From NCBI RefSeq assembly GCF_011881725.1, contig NZ_JAATUR010000021.1, positions 1-64,000 of the forward strand: 64,000 nucleotides of DNA, read 5' to 3'. Each line of letters begins with the position of its first letter. Positions within the stretch are counted from its first letter, which is position 1. The translations under genes and the position numbers were made by a program. This DNA comes from Escherichia coli (GTDB lineage Bacteria; Pseudomonadota; Gammaproteobacteria; Enterobacterales; Enterobacteriaceae). The notes beneath the pieces were generated by a model. It was not told the DNA's origin and made no database searches. It worked only from the letters and a program-made list of their open reading frames with translations. Below, in pieces: positions 41,392 to 55,144 of this stretch.

Positions 41392-42471
41392 TTACTGCAC
41401 GCGTGCCAGCGCCACGGCTTGTCCTAACTGCCAGACCGCCATTGCGTAATGAGTGCTGTGGTTATAACGGGTAATGGTGTAGAAATTCGGCAGACCGTAC
41501 CAGTACTGGTAACCGGTGCCAACATCCAGACGCAGCAAACTGGCCTGCTGATGATTGCCCAGCGGCTGCTGTGGCGTGAGTCCAGCGGCGGCAAGTTGTG
41601 AAATGCTGTACTTGGTTTTGAAGCCATTCGGTAAACCAGAAGCCTGTCCGTTTGCCATCACTGCAACCTGGTCGCCTTTCACCCAGCCGTGCGCTTTGAA
41701 ATAGTTCGCCACGCTACCAATGGCATCAACCGGGTCCCAAAGGTTGATATGCCCGTCGCCGCTGAAATCTACCGCATATTGTTTGTAAGACGACGGCATA
41801 AACTGACCGTAGCCCATCGCACCGGCAAAGGAACCTTTCAGATTGAGCGGATCGTCCTGCTCATCGCGCGCCATTAGCAGGAAGGTTTCCAGTTCACCAG
41901 AGAAGTACTCCGCACGGCGCGGATAGTTAAATGACAGCGTCGCCAGCGCATCGAGGATGCGGGTTTTACCCATCACGCGCCCCCAACGCGTTTCAACGCC
42001 GATAATCCCGACGATAATTTCCGGCGGTACACCATACACCTGCCACGCGCGATTCAGCGCATCTTCATACTGATTCCAGAAAACCACGCCGTTCTGCACG
42101 TTGTCCGGAGTAATAAATTTTTTGCGATAACGCAGCCATGCGCCGTTCGGGCCAGATGGCGGTTTCACCGATGTGGTTGGCGCCTGGTTATCCATCAGTC
42201 GCAGTACCGAATCCAGACGCTTCGCCTGGGAGAGGATTTCCTGCAATTGCTGACGATCAAAGCCGTGTTTGTTCACCATTTTTTCGATGAACTGCTGGGC
42301 ATTGGGGTTATTGGCAAAATCTCCGCCCATCTGCATCACATTGTGCTGCGGTTCAAGCAGGAAGCCGCCAGACGGCGTTCCGGTGGTTGTCTCAGTCGGT
42401 TTTGGCTTACTGCTACAGGCGGCAAGCAACACAAAAAGGGGAAGCAATGTTACATAACGATGCTTGAACAT
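41392..42471 (-). CDS. mltB: Membrane-bound lytic murein transglycosylase B (MltB)
   Basis: MltB is an outer-membrane lipoprotein that cleaves peptidoglycan to 1,6-anhydro-muropeptides. It has a lipoprotein signal with lipobox LLAAC (Cys19), then the SLT-2 domain with catalytic Glu in GVETRWG, and the AMGYGQFMPSSY and FSGDGHINLWDP (EF-hand-like) segments. At 359 residues it is two shorter than K-12, the difference lying in the Thr-rich linker after the lipid anchor. ATG 42471 is preferred because it places the signal peptide at the N-terminus; the frame could extend 20 codons further. Confidence 0.95.
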   Translation of the reverse strand: MFKHRYVTLLPLFVLLAACSSKPKPTETTTGTPSGGFLLEPQHNVMQMGGDFANNPNAQQFIEKMVNKHGFDRQQLQEILSQAKRLDSVLRLMDNQAPTTSVKPPSGPNGAWLRYRKKFITPDNVQNGVVFWNQYEDALNRAWQVYGVPPEIIVGIIGVETRWGRVMGKTRILDALATLSFNYPRRAEYFSGELETFLLMARDEQDDPLNLKGSFAGAMGYGQFMPSSYKQYAVDFSGDGHINLWDPVDAIGSVANYFKAHGWVKGDQVAVMANGQASGLPNGFKTKYSISQLAAAGLTPQQPLGNHQQASLLRLDVGTGYQYWYGLPNFYTITRYNHSTHYAMAVWQLGQAVALARVQ

Positions 42472-42636
42472 GAGGGATCCATTTAACAGATTCAACCAGG
42501 GGCAAGTATGGTAAAGCATCCCGCCCCGCACAAGGAAGCGCTAGTCACTGCCCGATACGGACTTTACATAACTTAAATCTTCTTCATCAACACATCTTTA
42601 ATCAAACTTTCAAAATAAAATATTTATCTTTCATTT

Positions 42637-42652
42637 TGCGATCAAAATAACA
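42637..42652 (+). promoter_or_regulatory. CRP site upstream of srlA
   Basis: TGCGA-N6-TAACA matches the CRP consensus core at 8 of 10 positions and lies 75-90 nt before the srlA start, as expected for the CRP-dependent glucitol operon. The SrlR/GutM operator is not resolved but should lie just downstream. Confidence 0.6.
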
Positions 42653-42708
42653 CTTTTAAATCTTTCGATCTGATTAGATCAGGTTGCCGTTTGGTAATAA
42701 AACAATAA

Positions 42709-44246
<1,538 letters not shown>

Positions 44247-44256
44247 AGGCTGAAAC

Positions 44257-45411
<1,155 letters not shown>

Positions 45412-45417
45412 TCAACA

Positions 45418-45487
45418 GCGGAGATCCTTTAAGGATCTCCGCGAGACTAATAAAATGCCTGATGCGCTACGCTTATCAGGCCTACAG
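45418..45487. repeat. Hairpin plus REP between srlD and gutM
   Basis: A near-perfect stem GCGGAGATCCTT/AAGGATCTCCGC (45418-45443) is followed by a REP unit TGCCTGATGCGCTACGCTTATCAGGCCTAC (in two parts, 45457-45487). This can reduce expression of the regulatory genes relative to srlAEBD. Confidence 0.85.
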
Positions 45488-45516
45488 GACTTCCGCCACT
45501 ACATTAAGGAGAAGGT

Positions 45517-45876
45517 ATGGTATCTGCACTCATTACCGTCGCCGTTATCGCCTGGTGTGCGCAACTGGCCTTAGGCGGCTGGCAAATTTCTCGTTTTAAC
45601 CGTGCCTTCGACGCACTATGCCAGCAAGGGCGCGTTGGCGTGGGCCGTTCCAGCGGGCGCTTTAAACCGCGGGTCGTGGTCGCCATTGCGCTGGACGATC
45701 AGCAGCGCATCGTCGACACGTTGTTTATGAAAGGACTGACCGTTTTCGCCCGACCGCAAAAAATTCCCGCAATTACAGGGATGCATTCTGCTGATTTACG
45801 GCCTGATGTGATCTTTCCCCATGATCCACTATCACAGAATGCTCTATCATTGGCGCTTAAACTGAAACGTGGATAA
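45517..45876 (+). CDS. gutM: Glucitol operon activator GutM
   Basis: GutM is a 119-residue activator of the srl operon with a hydrophobic N-terminal helix (about residues 1-20), suggesting membrane association, and a basic central segment GRSSGRFKPRVVVAIALDD. There is no classical helix-turn-helix. AAGGAGAAGG lies before the ATG. Confidence 0.93.
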   Translation: MVSALITVAVIAWCAQLALGGWQISRFNRAFDALCQQGRVGVGRSSGRFKPRVVVAIALDDQQRIVDTLFMKGLTVFARPQKIPAITGMHSADLRPDVIFPHDPLSQNALSLALKLKRG

Positions 45877-45942
45877 TTTCGTTGTGAATGTTACTTGCTT
45901 GCGAAGTTATCATTTTGAAACCTAAATCAGGTAATCACACCC

Positions 45943-46716
45943 ATGAAACCTCGTCAGCGTCAGGCCGCCATTCTGGAGTACCTGCAAAAGCAGGGGAAAT
46001 GCTCGGTTGAAGAATTGGCGCAATACTTTGACACCACAGGCACAACCATTCGCAAAGATCTGGTCATTCTGGAACATGCCGGAACCGTCATTCGTACTTA
46101 TGGCGGTGTGGTGTTGAATAAAGAGGAATCCGATCCGCCTATAGATCATAAAACACTTATCAACACCCACAAGAAAGAGCTGATTGCGGAAGCTGCCGTC
46201 AGTTTTATTCATGATGGCGACTCGATCATTCTTGATGCTGGCAGTACCGTGTTGCAGATGGTCCCCATGCTATCGCGCTTTAATAACATCACGGTGATGA
46301 CCAACAGTCTGCATATCGTTAATGCGCTATCCGAACTGGATAACGAACAAACCATCCTGATGCCAGGCGGAACATTTCGCAAAAAATCGGCCTCATTTCA
46401 CGGGCAACTGGCAGAGAATGCCTTCGAGCATTTCACCTTCGACAAATTGTTTATGGGCACTGACGGCATCGATCTGAATGCGGGCGTAACCACCTTCAAC
46501 GAGGTTTTTACCGTCAGTAAGGCAATGTGTAATGCCGCGCGCGAAGTCATTTTGATGGCTGACTCCTCGAAATTTGGTCGTAAAAGCCCCAATGTGGTTT
46601 GCAGTCTTGAAAGCGTCGATAAACTGATTACCGACGCAGGTATCGATCCAGCGTTTCGTCAGGCGCTGGAAGAGAAAGGGATCGACGTGATCATAACCGG
46701 AGAGAGCAATGAGTGA
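45943..46716 (+). CDS. srlR: DeoR-family repressor SrlR (GutR)
   Basis: SrlR is a 257-residue repressor: N-terminal DeoR helix-turn-helix (about 6-58, [21 protein letters not shown]) and C-terminal sugar-phosphate sensor domain (about 75-235, with the DAGST loop). It represses srlAEBD in the absence of glucitol. It overlaps gutQ by 8 nt. Confidence 0.95.
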   Translation: MKPRQRQAAILEYLQKQGKCSVEELAQYFDTTGTTIRKDLVILEHAGTVIRTYGGVVLNKEESDPPIDHKTLINTHKKELIAEAAVSFIHDGDSIILDAGSTVLQMVPMLSRFNNITVMTNSLHIVNALSELDNEQTILMPGGTFRKKSASFHGQLAENAFEHFTFDKLFMGTDGIDLNAGVTTFNEVFTVSKAMCNAAREVILMADSSKFGRKSPNVVCSLESVDKLITDAGIDPAFRQALEEKGIDVIITGESNE

Positions 46717-47674
46717 AGCACTACTAAATGCAGGACGTCAGACGTTAATGCTGGAGTTGCAGGAAGCAAGCCGTTTACCGCAACGTCTGGGCGATGATTT
46801 CGTTCGCGCCGCCAATATTATCCTGCACTGCGAAGGCAAAGTGGTGGTTTCGGGAATTGGCAAATCGGGCCACATTGGTAAAAAAATCGCCGCAACGCTT
46901 GCCAGTACCGGCACGCCTGCCTTTTTTGTCCATCCAGCAGAGGCGCTGCACGGCGATCTGGGGATGATCGAAAGCCGCGATGTGATGCTGTTTATCTCTT
47001 ACTCCGGTGGCGCGAAGGAACTGGATCTGATTATTCCGCGTCTGGAAGATAAATCTATCGCGCTGCTGGCGATGACCGGCAAACCGACATCACCGCTGGG
47101 CCTCGCGGCGAAAGCGGTGCTGGATATCTCCGTAGAACGCGAAGCCTGTCCGATGCACCTTGCGCCGACCTCCAGCACCGTCAATACCCTGATGATGGGC
47201 GACGCGCTGGCGATGGCGGTCATGCAGGCGCGCGGATTTAATGAAGAAGATTTTGCCCGCTCCCACCCTGCCGGAGCGCTGGGCGCTCGCTTGCTGAACA
47301 AAGTGCATCATCTGATGCGCCGTGATGATGCCATCCCGCAGGTGGCGTTAACCGCCAGCGTGATGGACGCGATGCTTGAACTCAGTCGCACCGGTCTGGG
47401 GCTGGTTGCGGTGTGCGATGATCAACGAATGGTACAAGGCGTCTTTACCGACGGTGATTTACGTCGCTGGCTGGTTGACGGCGGTACACTCACCACGCCG
47501 GTCAATGAAGCGATGACGGTCGGTGGTACCACATTACAGGCACAAAGTCGCGCCATCGATGCCAAAGAAGTTCTGATGAAACGCAAAATCACCGCCGCAC
47601 CGGTGGTGGATGAAAACGGCAAACTCACCGGCGCGATTAACCTACAAGATTTCTATCAGGCCGGGATTATTTAA
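46709..47674 (+). CDS. gutQ: D-arabinose 5-phosphate isomerase GutQ
   Basis: GutQ is a 321-residue isomerase interconverting ribulose 5-phosphate and arabinose 5-phosphate, a paralogue of KdsD. It has a SIS domain (about 30-165, [21 protein letters not shown] and [10 protein letters not shown]) followed by two CBS domains (about 200-320). Its 3' end overlaps the convergent norR stop by 4 nt. Confidence 0.95.
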   Translation: MSEALLNAGRQTLMLELQEASRLPQRLGDDFVRAANIILHCEGKVVVSGIGKSGHIGKKIAATLASTGTPAFFVHPAEALHGDLGMIESRDVMLFISYSGGAKELDLIIPRLEDKSIALLAMTGKPTSPLGLAAKAVLDISVEREACPMHLAPTSSTVNTLMMGDALAMAVMQARGFNEEDFARSHPAGALGARLLNKVHHLMRRDDAIPQVALTASVMDAMLELSRTGLGLVAVCDDQRMVQGVFTDGDLRRWLVDGGTLTTPVNEAMTVGGTTLQAQSRAIDAKEVLMKRKITAAPVVDENGKLTGAINLQDFYQAGII

Positions 47675-49185
47675 TCCTTCAACCCCAGACGTTTCGCCAG
47701 CCGATGCAGGTTGGCGACGTCGGTTTCCAGCATCCGCGCGCAGGCGGCCCAGTTGTGATGATTTTGCGCCAGTGCCTGGCGAATGGTTTCACGCTGGAAC
47801 TCCTCTGTCGCTTCACGCAGATTTTGCTTAACGACGGGCACCGCTGTCACTTCTGGCGGCGGCAACGTCACCTCTGGAAAAGCAAAATGTTGCGCCTCAA
47901 GAATCACTTCATCGCCGCTGCGGGTGGCTCTCGCTAACACTACCGCCCGATGAATAGCGTGCTCCAGTTCGCGCACATTTCCCGGAAAACTGTAGTGTTG
48001 CAGTAAATTTCGCGCACTGGCGCTTAACACCACGCGGGAAAGCCCCAGCCGCAGACGGCACTGCTCGCAGAAATACCCCGCCAACAAAATGACGTCATCG
48101 CCCCGCTCACGCAGCGGCGGCACCGAAAGTGGAAACACGCTCAGACGATGAAACAAGTCGGCGCGAAATCGCCCTGCAAGCACCTCTTCGCGCAAGTCGC
48201 GGTTAGTCGCCGCCAGTACGCGCACATCGACCCGCAAACTGCGGTCATCGCCAACGCGCTGAATATCGCCATACTGCAACACCCGCAGCAGCTTGGCCTG
48301 CAATGCCAACGACAACTCGCCGATCTCATCCAGAAACAGCGTGCCGTTATCCGCCATTTCAAACTTCCCGCTGCGGTTACTGATAGCGCCAGTAAACGCC
48401 CCTTTCACATGTCCGAACAACTCACTTTCCGCCACACTTTCCGGCAGTGCGGCACAGTTGAGATAGACCAGCGGATTCACCGCCCGCGGTGAGGCTTCAT
48501 GAATCGCTTTCGCCACCAGCTCCTTACCGGTTCCCGTCTCACCGCTGATTAGGACGTTGAGATCGGACGCCGCCACAATCTCAATCTCTTTTTTCAATTG
48601 CGTCATGCCTGGCGACAGACCGATCATCTGCGTCTGTTTCACCGCTTCAAACGGCGCGGCATCGCCCGGCAACATATTCTGGCTTTCCAGTTGTTCAATC
48701 AGCAATGCATTGCTTAACGCTCCCGCCGCCAGCGCGGCAATCAGCCTTAACTCTTCATCGCTGAAAACATCGAACTGATCGGGCTGCATCCCGTCGAGCG
48801 TCAATGCGCCGATCAGGTTTTGCCCGGCAAATAGCGGTAGACCAACGCAGGCATGAACTTTCAAACTCTCCTGTCCGGGAATCAAACCGTCATAGGGATC
48901 GGGCAATTCGCTGTCTGCGGGAAAACGCACCACATCACCCGCGCGGGCAATCGCTTCCAGCCGCGGATGACCTTCCAGCGCAAAGCGCCTGCCCAGCACA
49001 TCCTTCGCCAGCCCGTCGATGGCGAGCGGAATAAACTGCCGCGAGTCGTAACGCAGCAGCGCGGACGCATCACACTCCAGCACCTGGCGCAGCGTGGTGA
49101 TCAGGCGCTGAAAACGATCCTGATGACCAATCCCGCGCTGCAATTCGATGGCGATATTCGCCAGCACATCAACGGAAAAACTCAT
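47671..49185 (-). CDS. norR: NO-responsive sigma-54 activator NorR
   Basis: NorR is a 504-residue enhancer-binding protein with an N-terminal GAF domain (about 20-165) whose non-haem iron binds NO. The AAA+ domain (about 187-425) has Walker A GETGTGKE, the sigma-54-contact GAFTGA loop and Walker [12 protein letters not shown]-terminal Fis-type helix-turn-helix ends the protein. It activates divergent norVW from the three enhancers in the intergenic gap and represses itself. Confidence 0.96.
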   Translation of the reverse strand: MSFSVDVLANIAIELQRGIGHQDRFQRLITTLRQVLECDASALLRYDSRQFIPLAIDGLAKDVLGRRFALEGHPRLEAIARAGDVVRFPADSELPDPYDGLIPGQESLKVHACVGLPLFAGQNLIGALTLDGMQPDQFDVFSDEELRLIAALAAGALSNALLIEQLESQNMLPGDAAPFEAVKQTQMIGLSPGMTQLKKEIEIVAASDLNVLISGETGTGKELVAKAIHEASPRAVNPLVYLNCAALPESVAESELFGHVKGAFTGAISNRSGKFEMADNGTLFLDEIGELSLALQAKLLRVLQYGDIQRVGDDRSLRVDVRVLAATNRDLREEVLAGRFRADLFHRLSVFPLSVPPLRERGDDVILLAGYFCEQCRLRLGLSRVVLSASARNLLQHYSFPGNVRELEHAIHRAVVLARATRSGDEVILEAQHFAFPEVTLPPPEVTAVPVVKQNLREATEEFQRETIRQALAQNHHNWAACARMLETDVANLHRLAKRLGLKD

Positions 49186-49197
49186 CTTTGCCTCACT

Positions 49198-49253
49198 GTC
49201 AATTTGACTATTGATATTGTCATATCGACCATTTTATTGATAGTCATTTTGAC
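49198..49253. promoter_or_regulatory. Three NorR enhancer sites
   Basis: Three 11-nt sites of the form GT-N7-AC lie at 49198-49208 (GTCAATTTGAC), 49219-49229 (GTCATATCGAC) and 49243-49253 (GTCATTTTGAC). They are spaced about two helical turns apart, as known for NorR. They sit between norR and norV and allow assembly of a NorR hexamer. Confidence 0.93.
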
Positions 49254-49308
49254 TACTCACTAAGGAGCATAAATTAATTTATACATTAAAAACAACAAGA
49301 TAAAAAAC

Positions 49309-49324
49309 TGGCACGCAATCTGCA
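49309..49324 (+). promoter_or_regulatory. norVW sigma-54 promoter
   Basis: TGGCAC-N5-CTGCA is a near-consensus -24/-12 element about 50 nt before the norV start and 56 nt past the last NorR site. Confidence 0.93.
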
Positions 49325-49371
49325 ATTAACAAGACATCTTTTTAGAACACGCTGAATAAATTGAGGTTGCT

Positions 49372-50811
49372 ATGTCTATTGTGGTGAAAAATAACATTCA
49401 TTGGGTGGGTCAACGTGACTGGGAAGTACGTGATTTTCACGGCACGGAATATAAAACGCTGCGCGGCAGCAGCTACAACAGCTACCTCATTCGTGAAGAA
49501 AAAAATGTGCTGATCGACACCGTCGACCATAAATTCAGCCGTGAATTTGTGCAGAACCTGCGTAATGAAATCGATCTGGCGGATATCGATTACATCGTGA
49601 TTAACCATGCAGAAGAGGACCACGCCGGGGCGCTGACCGAACTGATGGCGCAAATTCCCGATACGCCGATCTACTGTACTGCCAACGCTATCGACTCGAT
49701 AAATGGTCATCACCATCATCCGGAGTGGAATTTTAATGTGGTGAAAACTGGCGACACGCTGGATATCGGCAATGGCAAACAGCTCATTTTTGTCGAAACG
49801 CCAATGCTTCACTGGCCGGACAGCATGATGACTTACCTGACGGGCGACGCGGTGCTGTTCAGTAACGATGCCTTTGGTCAACACTACTGTGACGAGCATC
49901 TGTTCAACGATGAAGTGGATCAGACCGAGCTTTTCGAGCAGTGCCAGCGTTACTACGCCAATATCCTGACGCCGTTCAGCCGCCTGGTGACACCGAAAAT
50001 CACCGAGATCCTGGGCTTTAATTTGCCGGTCGATATGATTGCCACTTCCCACGGCGTGGTATGGCGCGATAACCCTACGCAAATTGTCGAGCTGTACCTG
50101 AAATGGGCAGCAGATTATCAGGAAGACAGGATCACTATTTTCTACGACACCATGTCGAATAATACCCGCATGATGGCCGATGCCATCGCCCAGGGAATTG
50201 CGGAAACTGACCCACGCGTCGCGGTGAAAATTTTCAACGTTGCCCGAAGCGATAAAAATGAAATCCTGACCAACGTCTTCCGCTCAAAAGGCGTGCTGGT
50301 TGGTACTTCCACCATGAATAACGTGATGATGCCGAAAATCGCCGGACTGGTGGAGGAGATGACCGGATTGCGTTTTCGTAACAAACGCGCCAGTGCTTTC
50401 GGCTCTCACGGCTGGAGCGGTGGTGCAGTTGATCGTCTTTCGACGCGCTTGCAGGATGCGGGTTTCGAAATGTCACTTAGCCTGAAAGCCAAATGGCGAC
50501 CAGACCAGGACGCGCTGGAGTTATGCCGTGAACACGGTCGCGAAATCGCCCGTCAGTGGGCGCTCGCGCCACTGCCACAGAGCACAGTGAATACGGTAGT
50601 TGCAGAAGAAACCGGTGCCACCACAACGGCTGATCTCGGTCCACGAATGCAGTGCAGCGTCTGCCAATGGATTTACGATCCGGCAAAAGGCGAACCAATG
50701 CAGGACGTTGCGCCAGGAACGCCGTGGAGTAAAGTCCCGGATAACTTCCTTTGCCCGGAGTGCTCCCTCGGCAAAGATGTGTTTGATGAACTGGCATCGG
50801 AGGCAAAATGA
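49372..50811 (+). CDS. norV: Flavorubredoxin nitric oxide reductase NorV
   Basis: NorV reduces NO to N2O under anoxic conditions. It is 479 residues: a metallo-beta-lactamase-like diiron domain with HAEEDHAG (about 79-86), a flavodoxin domain (about 255-390, [16 protein letters not shown]) and a C-terminal rubredoxin domain with two Cys pairs (CSVCQW and CPECSLG). It is full length, without the internal deletion known from some O157:H7 strains. It overlaps norW by 4 nt. Confidence 0.96.
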   Translation: MSIVVKNNIHWVGQRDWEVRDFHGTEYKTLRGSSYNSYLIREEKNVLIDTVDHKFSREFVQNLRNEIDLADIDYIVINHAEEDHAGALTELMAQIPDTPIYCTANAIDSINGHHHHPEWNFNVVKTGDTLDIGNGKQLIFVETPMLHWPDSMMTYLTGDAVLFSNDAFGQHYCDEHLFNDEVDQTELFEQCQRYYANILTPFSRLVTPKITEILGFNLPVDMIATSHGVVWRDNPTQIVELYLKWAADYQEDRITIFYDTMSNNTRMMADAIAQGIAETDPRVAVKIFNVARSDKNEILTNVFRSKGVLVGTSTMNNVMMPKIAGLVEEMTGLRFRNKRASAFGSHGWSGGAVDRLSTRLQDAGFEMSLSLKAKWRPDQDALELCREHGREIARQWALAPLPQSTVNTVVAEETGATTTADLGPRMQCSVCQWIYDPAKGEPMQDVAPGTPWSKVPDNFLCPECSLGKDVFDELASEAK

Positions 50812-51941
50812 GCAACGGTATTGTAATCATTGGTTCGGGCTTCGCCGCCCGCCAACTGGTGAAAAATATTCGCAAACAGGACACCAGCATTCCGTTAACC
50901 CTGATTGCCGCCGATAGCATCGATGAGTACAACAAACCTGATCTCAGCCATGTGATCAGTCAGGGGCAACGTGCCGACGACCTTACCCGCCAGACGGCGG
51001 GTGAATTTGCCGAACAGTTCAATCTGCGCCTGTTTCCCCACACCTGGGTGACGGATATCGATGCCAAAGCCCATGTGGTGAAAAGCCAAAGTCATCAGTG
51101 GCAATACGACAAATTAGTGCTGGCTACCGGCGCCAGCGCCTTTGTCCCGCCTGTGCCAGGGCGTGAGTTAATGCTGACGTTAAATAGCCAGCAAGAGTAT
51201 CGCGCCTGTGAAACGCAACTGCGGGAAGCGCGGCGCGTGTTGATTGTTGGCGGTGGTTTGATTGGTAGCGAACTGGCGATGGATTTTTGTCGGGCTGGCA
51301 AAGCGGTTACGCTGATCGACAACGCCGCCAGTATTCTGGCGTCGTTAATGCCGCCAGAAGTCAGCAGCCGCTTACAGCATCGGTTGACGGAGATGGGCGT
51401 TCATCTGCTGTTGAAATCTCAGTTGCAGGGGCTGGAAAAAACGGATTCTGGCATTCAGGCAACGCTGGACCGCCAGCGCAGCATCGAAATGGATGCAGTA
51501 ATTGCCGCCACCGGACTGCGCCCGGAAACCGCACTGGCACGACGTGCCGGGCTGACGATTAATCGCGGCGTTTGCGTCGATAGTTATCTGCAAACCAGTG
51601 ATGCCGATATTTACGCGCTGGGCGATTGCGCGGAAATTAACGGTCAGGTACTGCCGTTCCTGCAGCCGATTCAAATTAGCGCGATGGTGCTGGCAAAAAA
51701 TCTTCTCGGCAGTAATACGCCGCTGAAACTCCCGGCAATGCTGGTAAAAATCAAAACACCAGAATTACCGCTGCACCTGGCTGGGGAAACCCAGCGTCAG
51801 GATTTACGCTGGCAGATTAGTACCGAAAGCGAGGGGATGGTGGCGCGCGGCATTGACGATGCCGACCAGCTTCGCGCCTTTGTAGTCAGTGAGGATCGGA
51901 TGAAAGAGGCGTTTGGATTGTTGAAAACGTTGCCGATGTAG
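50808..51941 (+). CDS. norW: NADH:flavorubredoxin reductase NorW
   Basis: NorW is a 377-residue FAD/NADH oxidoreductase that reduces the rubredoxin domain of NorV. Two dinucleotide-binding motifs are seen: [10 protein letters not shown] near the N-terminus and [12 protein letters not shown] at about residue 145. The FAD segment [10 protein letters not shown] (about 265) is also present. Confidence 0.96.
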   Translation: MSNGIVIIGSGFAARQLVKNIRKQDTSIPLTLIAADSIDEYNKPDLSHVISQGQRADDLTRQTAGEFAEQFNLRLFPHTWVTDIDAKAHVVKSQSHQWQYDKLVLATGASAFVPPVPGRELMLTLNSQQEYRACETQLREARRVLIVGGGLIGSELAMDFCRAGKAVTLIDNAASILASLMPPEVSSRLQHRLTEMGVHLLLKSQLQGLEKTDSGIQATLDRQRSIEMDAVIAATGLRPETALARRAGLTINRGVCVDSYLQTSDADIYALGDCAEINGQVLPFLQPIQISAMVLAKNLLGSNTPLKLPAMLVKIKTPELPLHLAGETQRQDLRWQISTESEGMVARGIDDADQLRAFVVSEDRMKEAFGLLKTLPM

Positions 51942-51956
51942 GCGGGCTACTGTGCC

Positions 51957-52042
<86 letters not shown>

Positions 52043-52064
52043 CTGCGTCCAAATGCAACACGTT

Positions 52065-54317
52065 TTATCCGTTCTCGACTTCACCCGCTAACAAACGCGC
52101 AGCAGCAATAACCCCCTGCCCCAGAGAGAGGCCGCCATCGCCCGCCGGTAAGTTCTGCGGGAAGAGCAAGGTGAAATCAGCGAGATAATGCGCCAGACGC
52201 GCGCGCAGCAAACGGTTATGAATAACCCCACCGCTAAATACTAGCGTAGTGATACCGCGCATCATGGCTTGCTCACGCATCAACGCGGCAAAACCCTGTG
52301 CCAGCGCATCATGAAATGCCCACGCGCGTTGATTAACCGGAGCCGGCCAGTTCAGCCACTGCTGCCAGAAGGTGGCGAGATCCAGTTGTTTATCGACCAG
52401 CGGCATCGTCACCGGATGCGTCACTTCGTGGCACGAAGCCGCCAGCGCCTCCAGAGCACAAGCCGCTTCACCTTCATAACTTAACGTGGCTGGCGCACAG
52501 CCCAGCGCCGCCGCTACGGCATCGAACAAACGCCCACACGATGATGCCAGCGGCGCATTAATCCCACGCTCAATGGCCCGCGCCAGCACACTCCAGTTTT
52601 GCTGTTGCACACTTGCTGTTTCGGGATAACTCTGCCACTCCGGCACAAAACGCAGGCACTGCGCCAGCAGGTTACGCCACGGCTGCTTTGCGGCAAGATC
52701 GCCACCTGGAAGCGCTACCGCAGGCAAGCCGCCCAGGCGCTCGCAGTCGCGATAGTTCACCCGCAGGCACTCGCCGCCCCACAACGCGCCGTTCTCGCCC
52801 ATACCAATACCGTCGAGCGTCAAAGCAATGACATCACCGCCATCCAGCGGCCAGTGATGTTCTGCCAGACACGCCGCCGCGTGGGCATGATGATGCAGCA
52901 CCGTTTGTGTCGGCAGATTCATTTCGCGCGCCCACTGGCTGGAGACATAGCCCGGATGCGCGTCATGCACAACGCATTGCGGAGTAAAATCGTAGATGTT
53001 TTGCATCAGGCGTAACGCTTCGCGCCACTGCATCTGAATGCCATCGTCACTTAAATCGCCCAGATGCTGACTCAGCACCGCTTGTTCACCGCGCACCAGG
53101 CAGAAGGTGTTTTTCAGATCCGCGCCAAGACACAGCACAGGCGGAACATTTTTAAAGCCCGGCGGCAAAGCCAGCGCATCCGGTACATACCCCCGCGAGC
53201 GGCGCAACATTTCGCCGCTTTCGCGCACCACCGAATCATCCATCCGCTGCACGATGTCGCGATTATGCATCAAGGATCCGTCGGCGATGCCCTGCAAATC
53301 TTCCAGCGCCTGGTCGTTGCTGATAGCCGGCGGTTTGCCGCTCAGGTTGCCGGAGGTCATCACCAGTGGATATTGCAATTCCTGTAACAGCAAATGCTGG
53401 AGCGGGTTCGCAGGCAACATCACTCCGACTTCATTAAGACCAGGGGCGATATCATCACAAAGTTCAGGAACGTATTTTTTATCCACCAGCACAATCGGCG
53501 CGGCAGGCGTATTGAGTAACTGAAGTGCAGCCTCCGGTAAGCCTTCTGCCGTTGGCAGCATCACCGCCAGCGGTTTCGCCGGGCGATGTTTACGCGCCCG
53601 GAGTGTCGCCACCGCGTCACTGTTGCGCGCATCGCAGGCGAGATGAAATCCGCCAATCCCTTTGATAGCGACAATGTTGCCCGCGTTTATCTGTGCGATA
53701 GCCGCCTGTAATGCTGCCTCTTGTTCGGCATGTTCGCCATGACTGACCCATTCAAGATGCGGACCACACTCCGGGCAAGCCACCGGCTGGGCGTGAAAGC
53801 GACGATCGAGCGGGTCGCGATATTCTTTATCGCAGGCCGGACACAGCGGAAACGCCGCCATCACGGTAAACGGGCGGTCATAAGGCATCGCGCGAATAAT
53901 GGTGAAACGCGGGCCACAGTGGGTACAGTTGATAAACGGATAACGATAACGCCGCTCGCCAGGGGTATTCATTTCGGCAAGACAAGCAGGGCAAGTGGCG
54001 GCATCCGGGACAATTTGCGTATTCATAGAGCCGCCCGCACTCTGGCGGATAGTGAACCCGGTGGGCAGTTGTGGCCAGGTAAACGGCTCACGCTCGACGC
54101 TATCGATACGCGCCAGCGGCGGGCAATACTGATGCAATTGCACAAGAAACGTTTCCGGGTCTTCCAGCAGTCGAACTTCCACGCCATCGCCGTCATTACA
54201 GACATCGCCGTGAAGATTTAACTGTTGTGCCAGCTGCCAGACAAAGGGACGAAAACCGACGCCCTGCACTTTGCCACGAATACGCAGTTGGACACCGCAA
54301 GATGTGTTTTTTGCCAT
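52065..54317 (-). CDS. hypF: [NiFe]-hydrogenase maturation carbamoyltransferase HypF
   Basis: HypF makes the CN precursor for the active-site iron from carbamoyl phosphate, passing a thiocarbamate to HypE. The 750 residues hold an N-terminal acylphosphatase domain ([11 protein letters not shown], about 16-26), two zinc-finger-like Cys motifs ([31 protein letters not shown]), a YrdC-like domain (about 200-385) and a Kae1-like carbamoyltransferase domain with metal ligands in [13 protein letters not shown]. It is co-transcribed with hydN after a 151-nt gap. Confidence 0.96.
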   Translation of the reverse strand: MAKNTSCGVQLRIRGKVQGVGFRPFVWQLAQQLNLHGDVCNDGDGVEVRLLEDPETFLVQLHQYCPPLARIDSVEREPFTWPQLPTGFTIRQSAGGSMNTQIVPDAATCPACLAEMNTPGERRYRYPFINCTHCGPRFTIIRAMPYDRPFTVMAAFPLCPACDKEYRDPLDRRFHAQPVACPECGPHLEWVSHGEHAEQEAALQAAIAQINAGNIVAIKGIGGFHLACDARNSDAVATLRARKHRPAKPLAVMLPTAEGLPEAALQLLNTPAAPIVLVDKKYVPELCDDIAPGLNEVGVMLPANPLQHLLLQELQYPLVMTSGNLSGKPPAISNDQALEDLQGIADGSLMHNRDIVQRMDDSVVRESGEMLRRSRGYVPDALALPPGFKNVPPVLCLGADLKNTFCLVRGEQAVLSQHLGDLSDDGIQMQWREALRLMQNIYDFTPQCVVHDAHPGYVSSQWAREMNLPTQTVLHHHAHAAACLAEHHWPLDGGDVIALTLDGIGMGENGALWGGECLRVNYRDCERLGGLPAVALPGGDLAAKQPWRNLLAQCLRFVPEWQSYPETASVQQQNWSVLARAIERGINAPLASSCGRLFDAVAAALGCAPATLSYEGEAACALEALAASCHEVTHPVTMPLVDKQLDLATFWQQWLNWPAPVNQRAWAFHDALAQGFAALMREQAMMRGITTLVFSGGVIHNRLLRARLAHYLADFTLLFPQNLPAGDGGLSLGQGVIAAARLLAGEVENG

Positions 54318-54468
54318 TGAGTTATTCCCGCCATCATGAATCCGTAACCAACCCTGCCGGACGCGACATCATCACATCCGGCAGTCACAGGTTGGCGATA
54401 TCGCCCGCCCCGTATTCTACGAATATTTCCGGGAATTCCTTTGATGCCAGAACAGTTCTGTAAGATTT

Positions 54469-54996
54469 TTAGAACATCAACGCCGTGCGACGGCGTTTTT
54501 CTGCACTTAACTGTTGAAGCTTATTACGATCGACACAAATCAGCGCATGGGTCGGGCAAGCAGCCATACATGCCGGGCCGTCTTCACGATGGTTACACAG
54601 GTCGCATTTATTGGCTTCGGCTTTATCAGCGCGTACGTTAAGCCCTGCGCCGCTGTTGCGAATCACCGGACGCACAACCACTTCCATCGCACCATACGGG
54701 CAAGCCACAACACAGGTTTTGCAACCAATACAGCGTTCCTGCATCACATGAACAAACCCTTGATCACGGCTGATGGCGCCATTCGGGCAGACGTTAGCGC
54801 ACGGCGCATCTTCACACTGACGGCAGACTGTCGCCGTGGAAATGTTCACACCTTTAATGACATGGATACGCGGTAAAAAAGTTTCCGGGGTCAGCGATGC
54901 ACAGTCCTGATTCTCCTGATGAGAAACCACGCACGCTACTTCACAGGTACGGCAACCAATACATTTGCTCGCGTCAGCAATGATGAAACGGTTCAT
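54469..54996 (-). CDS. hydN: 4Fe-4S electron carrier HydN
   Basis: HydN is a 175-residue ferredoxin-type protein with four [4Fe-4S] cysteine clusters (CIGCRTCEVAC, CRQCEDAPCANVC, CIGCKTCVVAC, CDLCNHREDGPACMAAC). It supports electron flow between formate dehydrogenase H and hydrogenase 3. I use ATG 54996 (MNRFII) with a GGAGAA site, giving the normal length. Confidence 0.95.
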   Translation of the reverse strand: MNRFIIADASKCIGCRTCEVACVVSHQENQDCASLTPETFLPRIHVIKGVNISTATVCRQCEDAPCANVCPNGAISRDQGFVHVMQERCIGCKTCVVACPYGAMEVVVRPVIRNSGAGLNVRADKAEANKCDLCNHREDGPACMAACPTHALICVDRNKLQQLSAEKRRRTALMF

Positions 54997-55033
54997 CAAA
55001 TTCTCCAGCAATGACAGATAATGCGCCGATACA

Positions 55034-55049
55034 TTCACAAATCATGCCA
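55034..55049 (-). promoter_or_regulatory. hydN sigma-54 promoter
   Basis: On the minus strand TGGCAT-N4-TTGTGA resembles a -24/-12 element (TGGCAC-N5-TTGC) about 40 nt before hydN. The hydN-hypF operon is known to depend on sigma-54 and FhlA. Confidence 0.7.
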
Positions 55050-55103
55050 GTTTTTAATTCATTGTTATTTAAGTAAATTAAATTATGTGATGCAAGAAAA
55101 ACG

Positions 55104-55131
55104 ATGTCATCGACACAAGTGACGATGACAT
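55104..55131. promoter_or_regulatory. Perfect inverted repeat upstream of hydN, candidate FhlA enhancer
   Basis: ATGTCATCG - 10 nt - CGATGACAT is a perfect 9-bp palindrome 55-97 nt upstream of the sigma-54 promoter, at a distance fitting an upstream activating sequence. It also lies 14 nt past the ascG stop, so it could alternatively end the ascG transcript. Confidence 0.55.
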
Positions 55132-55144
55132 GTGATGACAATGT

